A stretch of DNA of 52,353 nucleotides. Source: Aureimonas phyllosphaerae (GTDB lineage: Bacteria; Pseudomonadota; Alphaproteobacteria; Rhizobiales; Rhizobiaceae). The stretch lies in NCBI RefSeq assembly GCF_900113065.1, contig NZ_FOOA01000023.1, positions 1 to 52,353 on the forward strand. The letters run 5' to 3'. The notes under the pieces are model-generated. The model searched no databases. It worked only from the letters and a program-made list of their open reading frames with translations, and was not told the origin of the DNA. Position 1 is the stretch's first letter. The number at the start of each line of letters is the position of its first letter. Shown here one piece after another: positions 1 to 8,289 of the stretch. Made by a program: the position numbers and the translations under genes.

Positions 1-335
1 CCAAGGCGAAAAGGATATCGCCCCAAGCCGTCCTCGACCAACACCGCCGTCCACGTCTCTCTTTCTTCCGTTCTCTCTTCAATTCTCAAAGAACCCGGCA
101 AACCACAAAAGTCCGCCGCTCGGGTGACCAACCTGGCCAGCCACCCTTCAAGCATGCCAGAAGCAAACTCGAAAAAACTCGTCCGACACTCACAAGAGGC
201 GCAAAACCGAGCCAGCCAGCCATCCCCTCCCAGATATCCCGGAAGAACACAACCGCTAACCCAACTTCCCGGCAAACCAACCAGACCGCCTCAGCCGTCC
301 AACCCGTCCGCCCCGGCGCCACCGCCGTCGTCGAT
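1..335 (-). ncRNA. rRNA operon leader (pre-16S), continuing out of the window
   Basis: Read on the minus strand, this stretch has a boxA-like element (GTTCTTTGAGAA, 83-94) followed by GAAAGAGAGACGTGGACGGC (about 46-65). A segment of this kind with an ACGTGGACGGC core precedes 16S rRNA in Hyphomicrobiales, where its GTGGAC arm pairs with a partner next to the 16S start to make the RNase III stem. A strong promoter lies just upstream at 342-371. No mature rRNA is inside the window, so the 16S gene is inferred to start to the left of base 1. No convincing protein gene is seen here on either strand. Confidence 0.6.
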
Positions 336-341
336 GAGCGG

Positions 342-371
342 CTTATAGGGCGCACACGCCGCGGCGGTCAA
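342..371 (-). promoter_or_regulatory. Probable rRNA operon promoter
   Basis: On the minus strand there is TTGACC (371-366), a 17-18 base spacer and CTATAAG (348-342), close to the alphaproteobacterial CTTGAC-N17-CTATA consensus. An A/T-rich stretch (about 372-384) sits directly upstream of the -35 in the position of an UP element, and GC-rich bases follow the -10, as in stringently controlled rRNA promoters. It fires leftwards into the boxA-containing leader. The interval 385-600, between this promoter and the gntR operator, shows no other convincing signal. Confidence 0.6.
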
Positions 372-601
372 TACAAAAAATTCGACCATTCGGGAAAAAG
401 TGCAAATCCGAAGCCCGAACAACAGCTTGCATCGTCGCCAGACCGTCAGACAGTCGTCACCGGGGCGTCTTGGGATCCGAGATCGGTGGGTTGCGGCTGC
501 GGTCCTACCTGTATCCGTATCCCCTCTCTCCCCTCCCCCACAAAACACTTTTGTCGCCGCCTTTCTGCCTTGACGCTTCGTCTCATTCGCTGTCTGCTGT
601 C

Positions 602-615
602 TGACAACCTTGTCA
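602..615. promoter_or_regulatory. Putative GntR-type operator before gntR
   Basis: TGACAA-CC-TTGTCA is a perfect inverted repeat with 6-base arms and a 2-base centre. It ends 13 bases before the ATG of the FadR-type regulator at 629. FadR-subfamily GntR proteins bind short palindromes of this size, so autoregulation and control of the operon are likely. Position and symmetry are seen directly; the binding protein is inferred. Confidence 0.5.
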
Positions 616-628
616 CGTCGGGGGATAT

Positions 629-1336
629 ATGGCGATTGAGGGGCTGGCACGGATGCCGTCCGCGAACCGGACGAAAGATGCGATCCAGATCGTCGCGGAT
701 CACATCTCGAAATCCGGACTGAAGCCGTCCGATCGACTTCCGACCGAGCATGAGTTTATGGGCGCCCTTGGCATCGGTCGGTCCACCGTTCGCGAGGTCA
801 TGCGGCATTTCCAGGCACTTGGCGTCGTCGAGACGCGGCGAGGCAGCGGCTCATTTCTACGCCGGAGCATTTCGGCCGCGACGGTTCATCTCCCCTTGTC
901 CTTCGATCCCGGCCCGGTCCGTGACGGGCTCCTGCGGACGCTCGACGTTCGGCGCGGGCTGGAGGTAGAGGCCAGCATGTTGGCAGCAAACCGGGCGGAG
1001 CGCGCCGATATCGAGCGCATGCGGGAAACGCTGGAGGAGATGGAGCGCGTTCATCTGGAGAAGGGCACGGCAGGCCGCGAAGACCTGGCCTTTCATCTTT
1101 CCATCTACGACGCCACGCACAACCCCCTTTTCGGCCAGCTTCTCGAACAGATGCGGGAGGCGTTCGAGCTGTTCTTCGAGAAGCCGTTCGACCGACCGGA
1201 CTTCGCGCGCCGATCCTTTCCGTACCACCGCGAACTTTTCGACGCGATCGCCGGGCGCGATCCCGCCAAAGCGCGCGAGAAGACCCTGAACATCCTCGCC
1301 ATCGTCGAGGAAGACATCAAGGACATGTCCCAATGA
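629..1336 (+). CDS. GntR-family transcriptional regulator, FadR subfamily
   Basis: This 235-residue protein has an N-terminal winged helix-turn-helix (about residues 15-80, with LPTEHEFMGALGIGRSTVREVMRHF and the RRGSGSFLR wing). An all-helical FCD-type ligand domain follows (about 95-230), with DVRRGLEVEASMLAA and FHLSIYDATHNP typical of the family. A GGGG tract lies a few bases before the ATG at 629; a second ATG at 653 is possible. The stop codon overlaps the start of the next gene (ATGA, 1333-1336), so the regulator is translationally coupled to the lyase and probably controls the whole lyase-transporter operon. The effector is unknown; FCD proteins usually bind organic acids or sugar acids. 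Confidence 0.85.
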   Translation: MAIEGLARMPSANRTKDAIQIVADHISKSGLKPSDRLPTEHEFMGALGIGRSTVREVMRHFQALGVVETRRGSGSFLRRSISAATVHLPLSFDPGPVRDGLLRTLDVRRGLEVEASMLAANRAERADIERMRETLEEMERVHLEKGTAGREDLAFHLSIYDATHNPLFGQLLEQMREAFELFFEKPFDRPDFARRSFPYHRELFDAIAGRDPAKAREKTLNILAIVEEDIKDMSQ

Positions 1337-2502
1337 CCGACGGGATGGACTGGCTGGACCATGCGTCCGGCATCGTGGCTCACGATGCGCCCAACGCCTA
1401 CGCGGCGGTGGTGCCGCCGATCGTGCAGACCTCGCTCTTCACCTTCGAGTCCTATGCCGAGATGGAAGCGGTCTATCGCGGCCTGAAGCAACGCCCAGCT
1501 TATTCCCGCGGGCTCAATCCGACGACGCGCATCTTCGAGGAGAAGGTGGCGGAACTTGAAGGGACGGAGGACGCTCTCTCGTTTGCGAGCGGCATGGCCG
1601 CGATCTCGTCCACCGTCTTGACCTTCGTATCGCTAGGCGAGCGGATTCTTGCGGTCCGCAACGTCTATCCCGACGCCTATCGCCTGTTCGAGACCTTCGC
1701 CAAGCGAATGGGGGTCCAGGTCGACTATATCGACGGGCTCGACGAGGTGGCGGTCGAGAAGGCGCTGCCGGGGGCGAAGCTCTTTTACATGGAAAGCCCG
1801 ACCAGTTGGACGATGGAGGCGCATGACGTCGGTACTCTCGCCCGGCTCGCGCGCGATGCCGGTGTCATGACGGTGATCGACAACTCCTGGGCGTCGCCGG
1901 TCTTCCAGAACCCGATCGCGCTCGGCGTCGATCTCGTCCTCCATTCAGCCTCGAAATATCTCGGCGGACATAGCGATGTCGTGGCCGGCGTCGTGGCCGG
2001 CCCTGCCGCATTGATCAACCGGATCCGATCGGAGACTCACCCCTATCTCGGCGGCAAGCTCTCGCCGTTCGAGGGATGGCTGCTGATCCGCGGATTGCGG
2101 ACTCTTCCGATCCGCATGAAGGCGCACGAAGCGTCGGGGCTCGAAGTGGCAAGGCGCCTGCGGGCGCATCAGGCCGTCGAGAGTGTGGCGCATCCCGGCC
2201 TCGCCAATGCGCTGCCCCAGGGTCTGCGCGGTACGTCGGGCCTCTTCTCCTTCGTCTTCAGGGAAGGCATCGACGTCGCGCGCTTTGCCGACGCGCTTTC
2301 GACCTTCTCGCTCGGCGTCAGCTGGGGCGGGCACGAGAGCCTCGTCGTGCCCGGCGCGATCGTTCGGGCTCAGGCCGCGCAGCCGAATTCCGCGGTCGCC
2401 TTCGGCATTCATCCGCGCTCCGTCCGCCTGCATGTCGGGCTCGAAGGCACGGAACGTCTCTGGAACGACATCGAGGCGGCCATCGACGCCGCGACGCTTT
2501 GA
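1333..2502 (+). CDS. PLP-dependent C-S lyase, cystathionine beta-lyase-like
   Basis: This 389-residue protein belongs to the Cys/Met metabolism PLP enzyme family (fold type I). Visible are the phosphate-binding Tyr/Arg of AYSRGLNPTTR (residues 56-66), the PLP-ring Asp in VIDNSWASP (Asp183) and the Schiff-base lysine in HSASKYLGGHSD (Lys208). The late SWGGHESL segment is typical of MetC-like members. Such enzymes cleave the C-S bond of cystathionine or other S-conjugates to give a thiol, pyruvate and ammonia. It overlaps the GntR gene by four bases and precedes a sugar-type ABC transporter by 28 bases. A second MetC-like gene at 43436 is the better candidate for housekeeping methionine synthesis, so this copy may act on an imported substrate. 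The exact substrate is not deducible. Confidence 0.8.
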   Translation: MTDGMDWLDHASGIVAHDAPNAYAAVVPPIVQTSLFTFESYAEMEAVYRGLKQRPAYSRGLNPTTRIFEEKVAELEGTEDALSFASGMAAISSTVLTFVSLGERILAVRNVYPDAYRLFETFAKRMGVQVDYIDGLDEVAVEKALPGAKLFYMESPTSWTMEAHDVGTLARLARDAGVMTVIDNSWASPVFQNPIALGVDLVLHSASKYLGGHSDVVAGVVAGPAALINRIRSETHPYLGGKLSPFEGWLLIRGLRTLPIRMKAHEASGLEVARRLRAHQAVESVAHPGLANALPQGLRGTSGLFSFVFREGIDVARFADALSTFSLGVSWGGHESLVVPGAIVRAQAAQPNSAVAFGIHPRSVRLHVGLEGTERLWNDIEAAIDAATL

Positions 2503-2530
2503 ACCCCGACGACAACCAAGGAGGAATGGC

Positions 2531-3784
2531 ATGATCAGGACGCTTCTCACCGCCACCATGCTGGCCGGCCTCTGCGCCAGCCCCGGACTGGCCCAGACCC
2601 TGAAGTTGACCGAGGTGATCACGAGCCCCGAGCGCACCGCGACGCTGCGCGAGATCGTCAAGGGCTTCGAGGCCGCCAATCCGGGCGTCACAGTCGAGAT
2701 CACGTCGCTGCCCTGGGGAGAAGCGTTCGAGAAGTTCGCGACCACCGTGTCGGCCGGTGAGACGCCGGATGTCGTCGAGATGCCCGACACCTGGCTCGCG
2801 CTCTACGCCAAGAACGGCGCGCTCGAGAACCTCGAGCCGTACCTGAAGAACTGGCAGTACACGGGCGGCCTCAACGACCGCGCCCTCCAGTTCGGCCGCG
2901 CCGTCGACAACACCGCCTACATGCTGCCCTACGGCTTCTACCTGCGGGCGATGTTCTACAACAAGGATGTCTTCAAGGCGGCGGGCGTCGAGGCGCCACC
3001 GAAGACGCTGGACGAGTTCACGGCTGCCGCGGAGAAGATCAAGGCCGCCGGCAAGTCGGCCTATTGCCTGCGCGGCGGCCCCGGCGGACTGAACGGCTGG
3101 GTGATGTTCGGCGCGACGGCCAATGGCGACAATACGTTCTTCAAGGAGGACGGGACGTCGACCTTCTTCGAGCCGGGCTGGGTCAAGGGACTGACCTACG
3201 TGGTCGACATGTACAAGAACGGCTATGCGCCGAAGGACTCGATCAACTGGGGCTTCAACGAGATCGTGGCGGGCTTCTATTCCGGCACCTGCGCGATGCT
3301 CGATCAGGACCCGGACGCGCTGATCGCGATCGACGAGCATCTGAAGCCCGAGCAGTACGGCGTCGCGCCGATGCCGAAGGGCCCGGCCGGCAAGGCCTTC
3401 CCGACCATCGGCTATGCCGGCTGGTCGATGTTCGCGGCCAGCGAGAACAAGGATCTCGCGTGGAAGCTGATCGAGGCGCTCGAAGGGCCGGAGGGCAACC
3501 TCGCCTGGAACAAGCGGACCGGGGCGCTGCCCGTCCACAAGTCGGCCGAGCAGGATCCCTTCTACGCGCAGGACAAGTTCAAGGGCTGGTTCGAGGAACT
3601 GTCCGACCCGAATGTCGTGCCGACCGTCATGCCGACGGACCTCGAGGAGTTCGCCTTCTTCAAGGACTCGCTGGTGATCAAGACCAGCCAGGAGGCTCTT
3701 CTCGGCTCGATCACGCCGGACGATCTCGCCAAGCAGTGGGCCGAGTACCTGACGGCCGCCAAGAAGAAGCAGATGGGCAACTGA
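2531..3784 (+). CDS. ABC transporter substrate-binding protein, CUT1 (MalE-like)
   Basis: The 417-residue precursor has a clear signal peptide (residues 1 to about 21, ending SPGLAQ). The mature part resembles family 1 extracellular solute-binding proteins, with an early segment on FEAANPGVTVEITSLPWGE and PDVVEMPDTWLALYA. The ATG at 2531 is preferred over longer in-frame reads because AAGGAGG precedes it and the signal peptide starts there. It would bind the substrate in the periplasm and deliver it to the permeases encoded next. The ligand cannot be assigned; CUT1 proteins usually bind oligosaccharides, polyols or glycerol phosphodiesters. Confidence 0.88.
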   Translation: MIRTLLTATMLAGLCASPGLAQTLKLTEVITSPERTATLREIVKGFEAANPGVTVEITSLPWGEAFEKFATTVSAGETPDVVEMPDTWLALYAKNGALENLEPYLKNWQYTGGLNDRALQFGRAVDNTAYMLPYGFYLRAMFYNKDVFKAAGVEAPPKTLDEFTAAAEKIKAAGKSAYCLRGGPGGLNGWVMFGATANGDNTFFKEDGTSTFFEPGWVKGLTYVVDMYKNGYAPKDSINWGFNEIVAGFYSGTCAMLDQDPDALIAIDEHLKPEQYGVAPMPKGPAGKAFPTIGYAGWSMFAASENKDLAWKLIEALEGPEGNLAWNKRTGALPVHKSAEQDPFYAQDKFKGWFEELSDPNVVPTVMPTDLEEFAFFKDSLVIKTSQEALLGSITPDDLAKQWAEYLTAAKKKQMGN

Positions 3785-3801
3785 GCCCATCACGACGCGA
3801 A

Positions 3802-3824
3802 GGGGAGCGGCCCGGCCGCTTCCC
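3802..3824 (+). promoter_or_regulatory. Intercistronic stem-loop after the binding-protein gene
   Basis: GGGGAGCG pairs with CGCTTCCC (one G-U) around a GC-rich loop in the 70-base gap between the substrate-binding protein and the first permease. There is no U-tract, so it is not a canonical terminator. Hairpins at this place commonly stabilise the upstream mRNA and raise binding-protein levels above permease levels. Confidence 0.45.
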
Positions 3825-3854
3825 ATCCCCTTCCACGAAGCCGGCTTGGAGTTC

Positions 3855-4787
3855 ATGACCGCCATCGGCCAGACAGGCATGCCGCCTGCCCCCCAGGTCC
3901 TGCGCCGAAGCTGGACCTACAGCCTGCAGCCCTACCTCTACGCGGCTCCGGCCGTGATCCTGATCGTCACGATCATGCTGGTGCCGCTCGTGGTCGGCGT
4001 CTCCTATGCGTTCCGCGACATTCGCCTGCTCAATCCGTTCAGCGGCGGCTTCGTCGGCTTCGGCCACTTCGTGAAACTAGCCTCGGACCAGAACTTCCGG
4101 CTGGCGCTCAGCAACACCGTCTTCTGGACGGGGACCTCCGTGGCGCTGCAGTTCGTCTTCGGCCTCATCCTGGCGCTTCTCCTCAACCGCCCGTTCGCCG
4201 GCCGGGGTCTCGCCCAGGCGCTGGTTTTTCTCCCTTGGGCGGTACCGAGCTTCCTGTCCGGGCTCGACTGGGCGTGGCTCTTCAACCCAGTCGTCGGCCC
4301 TATCCCGCACTGGCTGACGGCGCTCGGGCTGATGGAAACGCCCACCAACATCCTCGCCGATCCCGACCATGCGATGTGGGGACCGATCATCGCCAATGTC
4401 TGGTGGGGCATTCCGTTCTTCGCCATCACGCTCCTGGCCGCGCTGCAGTCCATCCCGAAGGACATCTACGAAGCCGCCGCGATCGACGGCGCCGGTGCGA
4501 TCGAGCGCTTCCGCTCGATCACCCTTCCCTTCCTCGCGCCGACGATCGCGATCACGATCCTCCTGCGCACCGTCTGGATCGCGAACTTCGCCGACCTCAT
4601 CGTCGTAATGACCAACGGCGGACCGGCGGACCGGACGCAGATCGTCGCGAGCTACATCTTCACGACCGCCTTCCGCCGCCTCGACTTCGGATACGCCTCG
4701 GCGATCGCTCTCGTGCTCCTGGTGCTCCTGATGATCTATTCGCTGCTCCTCGTGAGTCTGCGTCAGATGCTTCTGAACAGGTCCTGA
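3855..4787 (+). CDS. ABC transporter permease, CUT1 (MalF-like)
   Basis: This roughly 310-residue membrane protein has six apparent transmembrane segments. The EAA loop in its C-terminal half reads IPKDIYEAAAIDGAGAIERFRSI in two parts, and its conserved EAAAIDGA contacts the ATPase. The start is uncertain: ATG 3855 is taken, with TTG 3846 and ATG 3879 as alternatives. The next permease begins three bases after the stop codon. It forms one half of the transmembrane channel for the substrate captured by the upstream binding protein. Confidence 0.85.
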   Translation: MTAIGQTGMPPAPQVLRRSWTYSLQPYLYAAPAVILIVTIMLVPLVVGVSYAFRDIRLLNPFSGGFVGFGHFVKLASDQNFRLALSNTVFWTGTSVALQFVFGLILALLLNRPFAGRGLAQALVFLPWAVPSFLSGLDWAWLFNPVVGPIPHWLTALGLMETPTNILADPDHAMWGPIIANVWWGIPFFAITLLAALQSIPKDIYEAAAIDGAGAIERFRSITLPFLAPTIAITILLRTVWIANFADLIVVMTNGGPADRTQIVASYIFTTAFRRLDFGYASAIALVLLVLLMIYSLLLVSLRQMLLNRS

Positions 4788-4790
4788 CCC

Positions 4791-5633
4791 ATGGCCGCCG
4801 TCTCGCGCCGGCGCCTTGCCGGCACCATCGCCCATCGCACCGCGATCCTTCTCTACATCGTGGTCGCGCTGTTTCCGCTGTTCTGGCTCCTGAAGGTGTC
4901 GGTTACGCCCAACGCGCTTCTCTACAGCGAGGGCGTGCGCCTCTGGCCGTCGCGCACGAGCTTCGAGCATTTCGTGTTCGTGCTTCGCAACAGCGACTTT
5001 CCGCTGTTCTTCCGCAACTCGCTGATCGTTTCGCTGACGACCGCCGTCGTGGTGACGCTGATCGCGGCTGGCGCAGGTTACGCGATGTCGCGCTTTTCGT
5101 TTCGCGGCAAGCTCTGGCTGATCGGGTTGATGCTGGTGACGCAGATGTTCCCGCTCGTCATGCTGATCGCGCCGATCTTCCGGATGCTGGCGCCGATCGG
5201 CCTCACCAACAGCCTCACCGGCCTCATCATCGTCTATTCCGCGTTCAACGTGCCCTTTGCGGTGTTCCTGATGCAGTCGTTCTTCGACGCGATCCCGAAG
5301 GATCTCGATGAAGCCGCGATGATCGACGGGGCCAGCCGGTTCCAGGCATTCCGCGAGATCATCGTACCGCTGACCCTTCCCGGCATGGCGGCGACGCTCG
5401 GCTTCGTGTTCACCGCCGCCTGGAGCGAGCTTCTTTTCGCGCTGATGCTGATCTCGAAGACGGACGCCAGCACCTTCCCCGTCGGCCTCCTGTCCTTCGT
5501 CTCGAAGTTCGGCGTCAACTTCGGGCAGATGATGGCCGCCGGCGTCCTCGCGCTCATCCCGGCGCTCCTCTTCTTCCTCCTCATCCAGCGCTTCCTGGTG
5601 CAGGGGCTCACCGCCGGCGCGGTCAAAGGCTGA
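4791..5633 (+). CDS. ABC transporter permease, CUT1 (MalG-like)
   Basis: The 280-residue protein has a first hydrophobic segment at about residues 14-35, five further membrane segments and an EAA loop around IPKDLDEAAMIDGASRFQAF. This is the MalG-type partner of the preceding MalF-like permease. It is three bases downstream of that gene and 14 bases upstream of the ATPase gene, so all are co-transcribed. The two permeases together make the heterodimeric pore typical of CUT1 importers. Confidence 0.87.
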   Translation: MAAVSRRRLAGTIAHRTAILLYIVVALFPLFWLLKVSVTPNALLYSEGVRLWPSRTSFEHFVFVLRNSDFPLFFRNSLIVSLTTAVVVTLIAAGAGYAMSRFSFRGKLWLIGLMLVTQMFPLVMLIAPIFRMLAPIGLTNSLTGLIIVYSAFNVPFAVFLMQSFFDAIPKDLDEAAMIDGASRFQAFREIIVPLTLPGMAATLGFVFTAAWSELLFALMLISKTDASTFPVGLLSFVSKFGVNFGQMMAAGVLALIPALLFFLLIQRFLVQGLTAGAVKG

Positions 5634-5647
5634 AGGATCAGACACAC

Positions 5648-6724
5648 ATGGCCACGATCGACCTCAACGCCGTCGAGAAATCCTTCGGTCCGATCCACGT
5701 CCTCCAGCCGGTCGACCTGTCGATCCGAAGCGGCGAGTTCGTCGTCCTCGTCGGCCCGTCCGGCTGCGGGAAGTCGACGCTGTTGCGCATGATCGCCGGT
5801 CTGGAGGAGGCGACGGCCGGCGACATCCTGATCGGGGGACGCCGCGTCAACGACATGGAGCCGAAGGACCGCAACATCGCGATGGTGTTCCAGTCCTACG
5901 CGCTCTACCCGCACATGAGCGTCGCGGGAAACATGAGCTATTCGCTGCGGCTTCGCAAAACCGCGAAGGAGCGTATCTCGGAGGTCGTGCGCGGAGCCGC
6001 CGAAACGCTCGGCCTGTCGAAGCTCGTCGACCGCAAGCCGCGGGCCCTCTCCGGCGGACAGCGCCAGCGCGTCGCGATGGGTCGGGCCATCGTCCGCCAG
6101 CCGCAGGCCTTCCTGTTCGACGAACCCCTGTCCAACCTCGATGCGCGCCTGCGCGAGCAGATGCGGGCCGAGATCAAGAAGCTGCACCAGCGCCTCGGCG
6201 CAACCTCGATCTACGTCACGCACGATCAGATCGAGGCGATGACGCTGGCGGACCGGATCGTCGCGCTCGACGCCGGTCGCATCCAGCAGATCGGCACCCC
6301 GCTCGATCTCTACCAGCGTCCCGCCAACCGCTTCGTCGCCGGCTTCATCGGCTCGCCCGCGATGAACTTCGTGTCCGGCCTCTATCGCAACGGCCTCCGA
6401 CCGCATCTCGACGTCGGCCACGCCCAAATTCCGCTGGCGCCCCTCGGGCTGGCCGAAGGACGACCGGTCACGATCGGTATCCGGCCGGAGCATGTCGCCT
6501 TCGCGCCATCCGATGCGGTGGATGCCGTGGACTGCGCCGTGGAGCTCGTCGAGCCGACCGGGGTCGGTACGATCGTTCACCTGCGCTACGGCGAGGTCGC
6601 CATCAAGGCCTATCGGCCCGGCTACGGAGACTGGTCGGCCGGCGAGCGGTTGAGCGTGCTCCTGCCCGCCGAGCATCTTCATGTGTTCGACGACGAGACG
6701 GGCATTCGCCGCGAACACGCCTGA
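5648..6724 (+). CDS. ABC transporter ATP-binding protein, MalK/UgpC type
   Basis: This 358-residue ATPase shows Walker A GPSGCGKST (36-44), a Q-loop in VFQSYALYPH, the signature LSGGQRQRVAMGRA, Walker B FLFDEPLSNLD and the switch histidine in YVTHDQIEAM. The C-terminal third is the TOBE/regulatory domain of MalK-like subunits (IGIRPEHVAFAP). Its place directly after both permease genes completes a self-contained importer: one binding protein, two permeases and a dedicated ATPase. Confidence 0.9.
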   Translation: MATIDLNAVEKSFGPIHVLQPVDLSIRSGEFVVLVGPSGCGKSTLLRMIAGLEEATAGDILIGGRRVNDMEPKDRNIAMVFQSYALYPHMSVAGNMSYSLRLRKTAKERISEVVRGAAETLGLSKLVDRKPRALSGGQRQRVAMGRAIVRQPQAFLFDEPLSNLDARLREQMRAEIKKLHQRLGATSIYVTHDQIEAMTLADRIVALDAGRIQQIGTPLDLYQRPANRFVAGFIGSPAMNFVSGLYRNGLRPHLDVGHAQIPLAPLGLAEGRPVTIGIRPEHVAFAPSDAVDAVDCAVELVEPTGVGTIVHLRYGEVAIKAYRPGYGDWSAGERLSVLLPAEHLHVFDDETGIRREHA

Positions 6725-6828
6725 CCGCGCAGCACAATCTTTTCATCACGAAAGCGTGCGACATGTAGCGGCGAAGACGGGTCGCACCTTCGGCCCCTGC
6801 CCTCCCCTCCGGGACGCGAGGCCCCCGC

Positions 6829-7797
6829 ATGACCGTGGTCGCCGCCTATCTCTACCGCCACGGCAAGCGGGTCCGCGAGATCTCGATTCACGAGAAGGTG
6901 GACTGTCCGTCGGATCGGTCCGAGTTCGTCTGGATCGGCATCTGCGATCCGACGCATGAAGAGATGCAGGTCCTCAAGGAGCAGTACAATCTTCATCCCC
7001 TTGCGGTGGAAGATGCCGTCGACGCGCGGCAGCTGCCAAAGGTGGACGTGTATGGCAATCAGCTCTTCGTCGTCGCCAAGACGGCGGCGCTGGACGGCGA
7101 CCGGATCGAATACGGGGAAACGGCGATCTTCCTGGGGCACAGCCACATCATCAGCGTGCGCCACGGTTCGGCCCGTTCGCACACGGCCCTGCGCCAGCAC
7201 CTCGAGGCCGCGCCGACCCTTCTCATTCACGGCGTCGACTACGTCCTGCACGCCATTCTCGACTTTATCGTCGACGGATACCTGCCGATCGTGGAAGCGA
7301 TCGAGGACAACGTGTTGACGATGGAGCAGCGCTCGCTCGACACGTTTCTCGGACGCGACGAGATCACCCGCATCTTCACGCTGCGCCGTCAGCTCGCCAA
7401 ATTCCAGCGGGTGCTGGCTCCCATGGCCGAGGTCGCTGGAAAACTCGTCCGGCTGGATCTGCCCTGCATCGATCCGGAAACTCGGCCCTACTTCAGCGAC
7501 GTGCTCGATCACGTCCGGCGCGTCCAGACGCTCGTCGACGGCCTCATCCAGATCGTCATTTCCGTCTTCGAGTTCAGCAATCTACTGGAGCAGCAGCGCA
7601 CCGGCGCGATCACGCGCCAGCTGGCCGCATGGGCCGCCATCCTGGCCGTGCCGACCGCCATTGCGGGCATCTACGGCATGAATTTCGAATACATGCCCGA
7701 GCTGAAGTCGCACTACGGCTACTTCATCGTCCTCGGCGTGATCGTTGCCGCCTGCACCCTCCTTTACGTCCGCTTCCGTCAGGCGCGCTGGCTCTAG
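6829..7797 (+). CDS. corA: CorA-family magnesium/cobalt transporter
   Basis: This 322-residue protein has a large soluble N-terminal domain, a long stalk helix and two C-terminal membrane helices. The first helix ends with the signature YGMNFEYMPEL, whose GMN forms the selectivity filter. The second helix (YFIVLGVIVAACTLLYVRF) is followed by a short basic tail. The family forms pentameric Mg2+ (or Co2+/Ni2+) channels in the inner membrane. The 104-base gap after the ABC operon suggests an independent unit. Members with MPEL-type loops can also move Zn2+, so the ion is not certain. Confidence 0.9.
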   Translation: MTVVAAYLYRHGKRVREISIHEKVDCPSDRSEFVWIGICDPTHEEMQVLKEQYNLHPLAVEDAVDARQLPKVDVYGNQLFVVAKTAALDGDRIEYGETAIFLGHSHIISVRHGSARSHTALRQHLEAAPTLLIHGVDYVLHAILDFIVDGYLPIVEAIEDNVLTMEQRSLDTFLGRDEITRIFTLRRQLAKFQRVLAPMAEVAGKLVRLDLPCIDPETRPYFSDVLDHVRRVQTLVDGLIQIVISVFEFSNLLEQQRTGAITRQLAAWAAILAVPTAIAGIYGMNFEYMPELKSHYGYFIVLGVIVAACTLLYVRFRQARWL

Positions 7798-7869
7798 GCA
7801 CATCAACCATATCGTCCGACTCTTCGGCCCTCGCACGACACCGCCACAATCGGCGCAGATGACGGTTGC

Positions 7870-8289
7870 ATGACAACCACCCTCCTGCGTGCTGCCGCCT
7901 GGATCGCCCTTGCGGCGATCCTCTTCGTCACCGTTTCCCCGATTGGGTTGAGACCCCACGACGTCATGCCGGTCGACTTCGATCGGGCCCTCGCGTTCTG
8001 CAGCCTGACCGCGCTCTTCGTGATGGCCTACCCTCGGCACTCGATCGCGGTCGGTCTGGCCATCGTTGTTGGTGCGATCGCCATCGAATGGCTTCAGGAA
8101 CTCTCGCCGACACGGCATGCAAGGTTCGACGATGCGCTCGTGAAGGCCTGCGGGGCGCTCGTTGGGCTGTTTCTCGGTCGCCTCCTACTGCTCGGCCACG
8201 CGCGACTGCGGGACAACGAACGCGGAACCGGATCAAATGGACGAATGATCAAACCGACAGCCAGAAAACCAAAAGCCCCAGCCAAATGA
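7870..8289 (+). CDS. Small VanZ-like membrane protein
   Basis: The 139-residue protein has about four hydrophobic helices (residues 5-24, 42-54, 60-78 and 90-108). Its pattern of a VTVSPIGLRP segment followed by an IEWLQELSPTRHARFDDALVKACGA segment fits small VanZ-like proteins of alphaproteobacteria, in which the Glu-Gln and the Asp-Asp after a membrane helix are conserved. The tail is basic and polar. The 3' end overlaps the 53-residue gene on the opposite strand. No precise function is known for this subgroup. Confidence 0.65.
   Translation: MTTTLLRAAAWIALAAILFVTVSPIGLRPHDVMPVDFDRALAFCSLTALFVMAYPRHSIAVGLAIVVGAIAIEWLQELSPTRHARFDDALVKACGALVGLFLGRLLLLGHARLRDNERGTGSNGRMIKPTARKPKAPAK

Noticed and set aside
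86-808. Several frames of 60-120 residues in the first 800 bases
   Set aside because: They overlap the rRNA leader and promoter, lack ribosome sites and have no recognisable domain.
2183-2530. 116-codon extension upstream of the binding-protein gene
   Set aside because: The extension lies out of frame over the lyase gene; the signal peptide and AAGGAGG fix the start at 2531.
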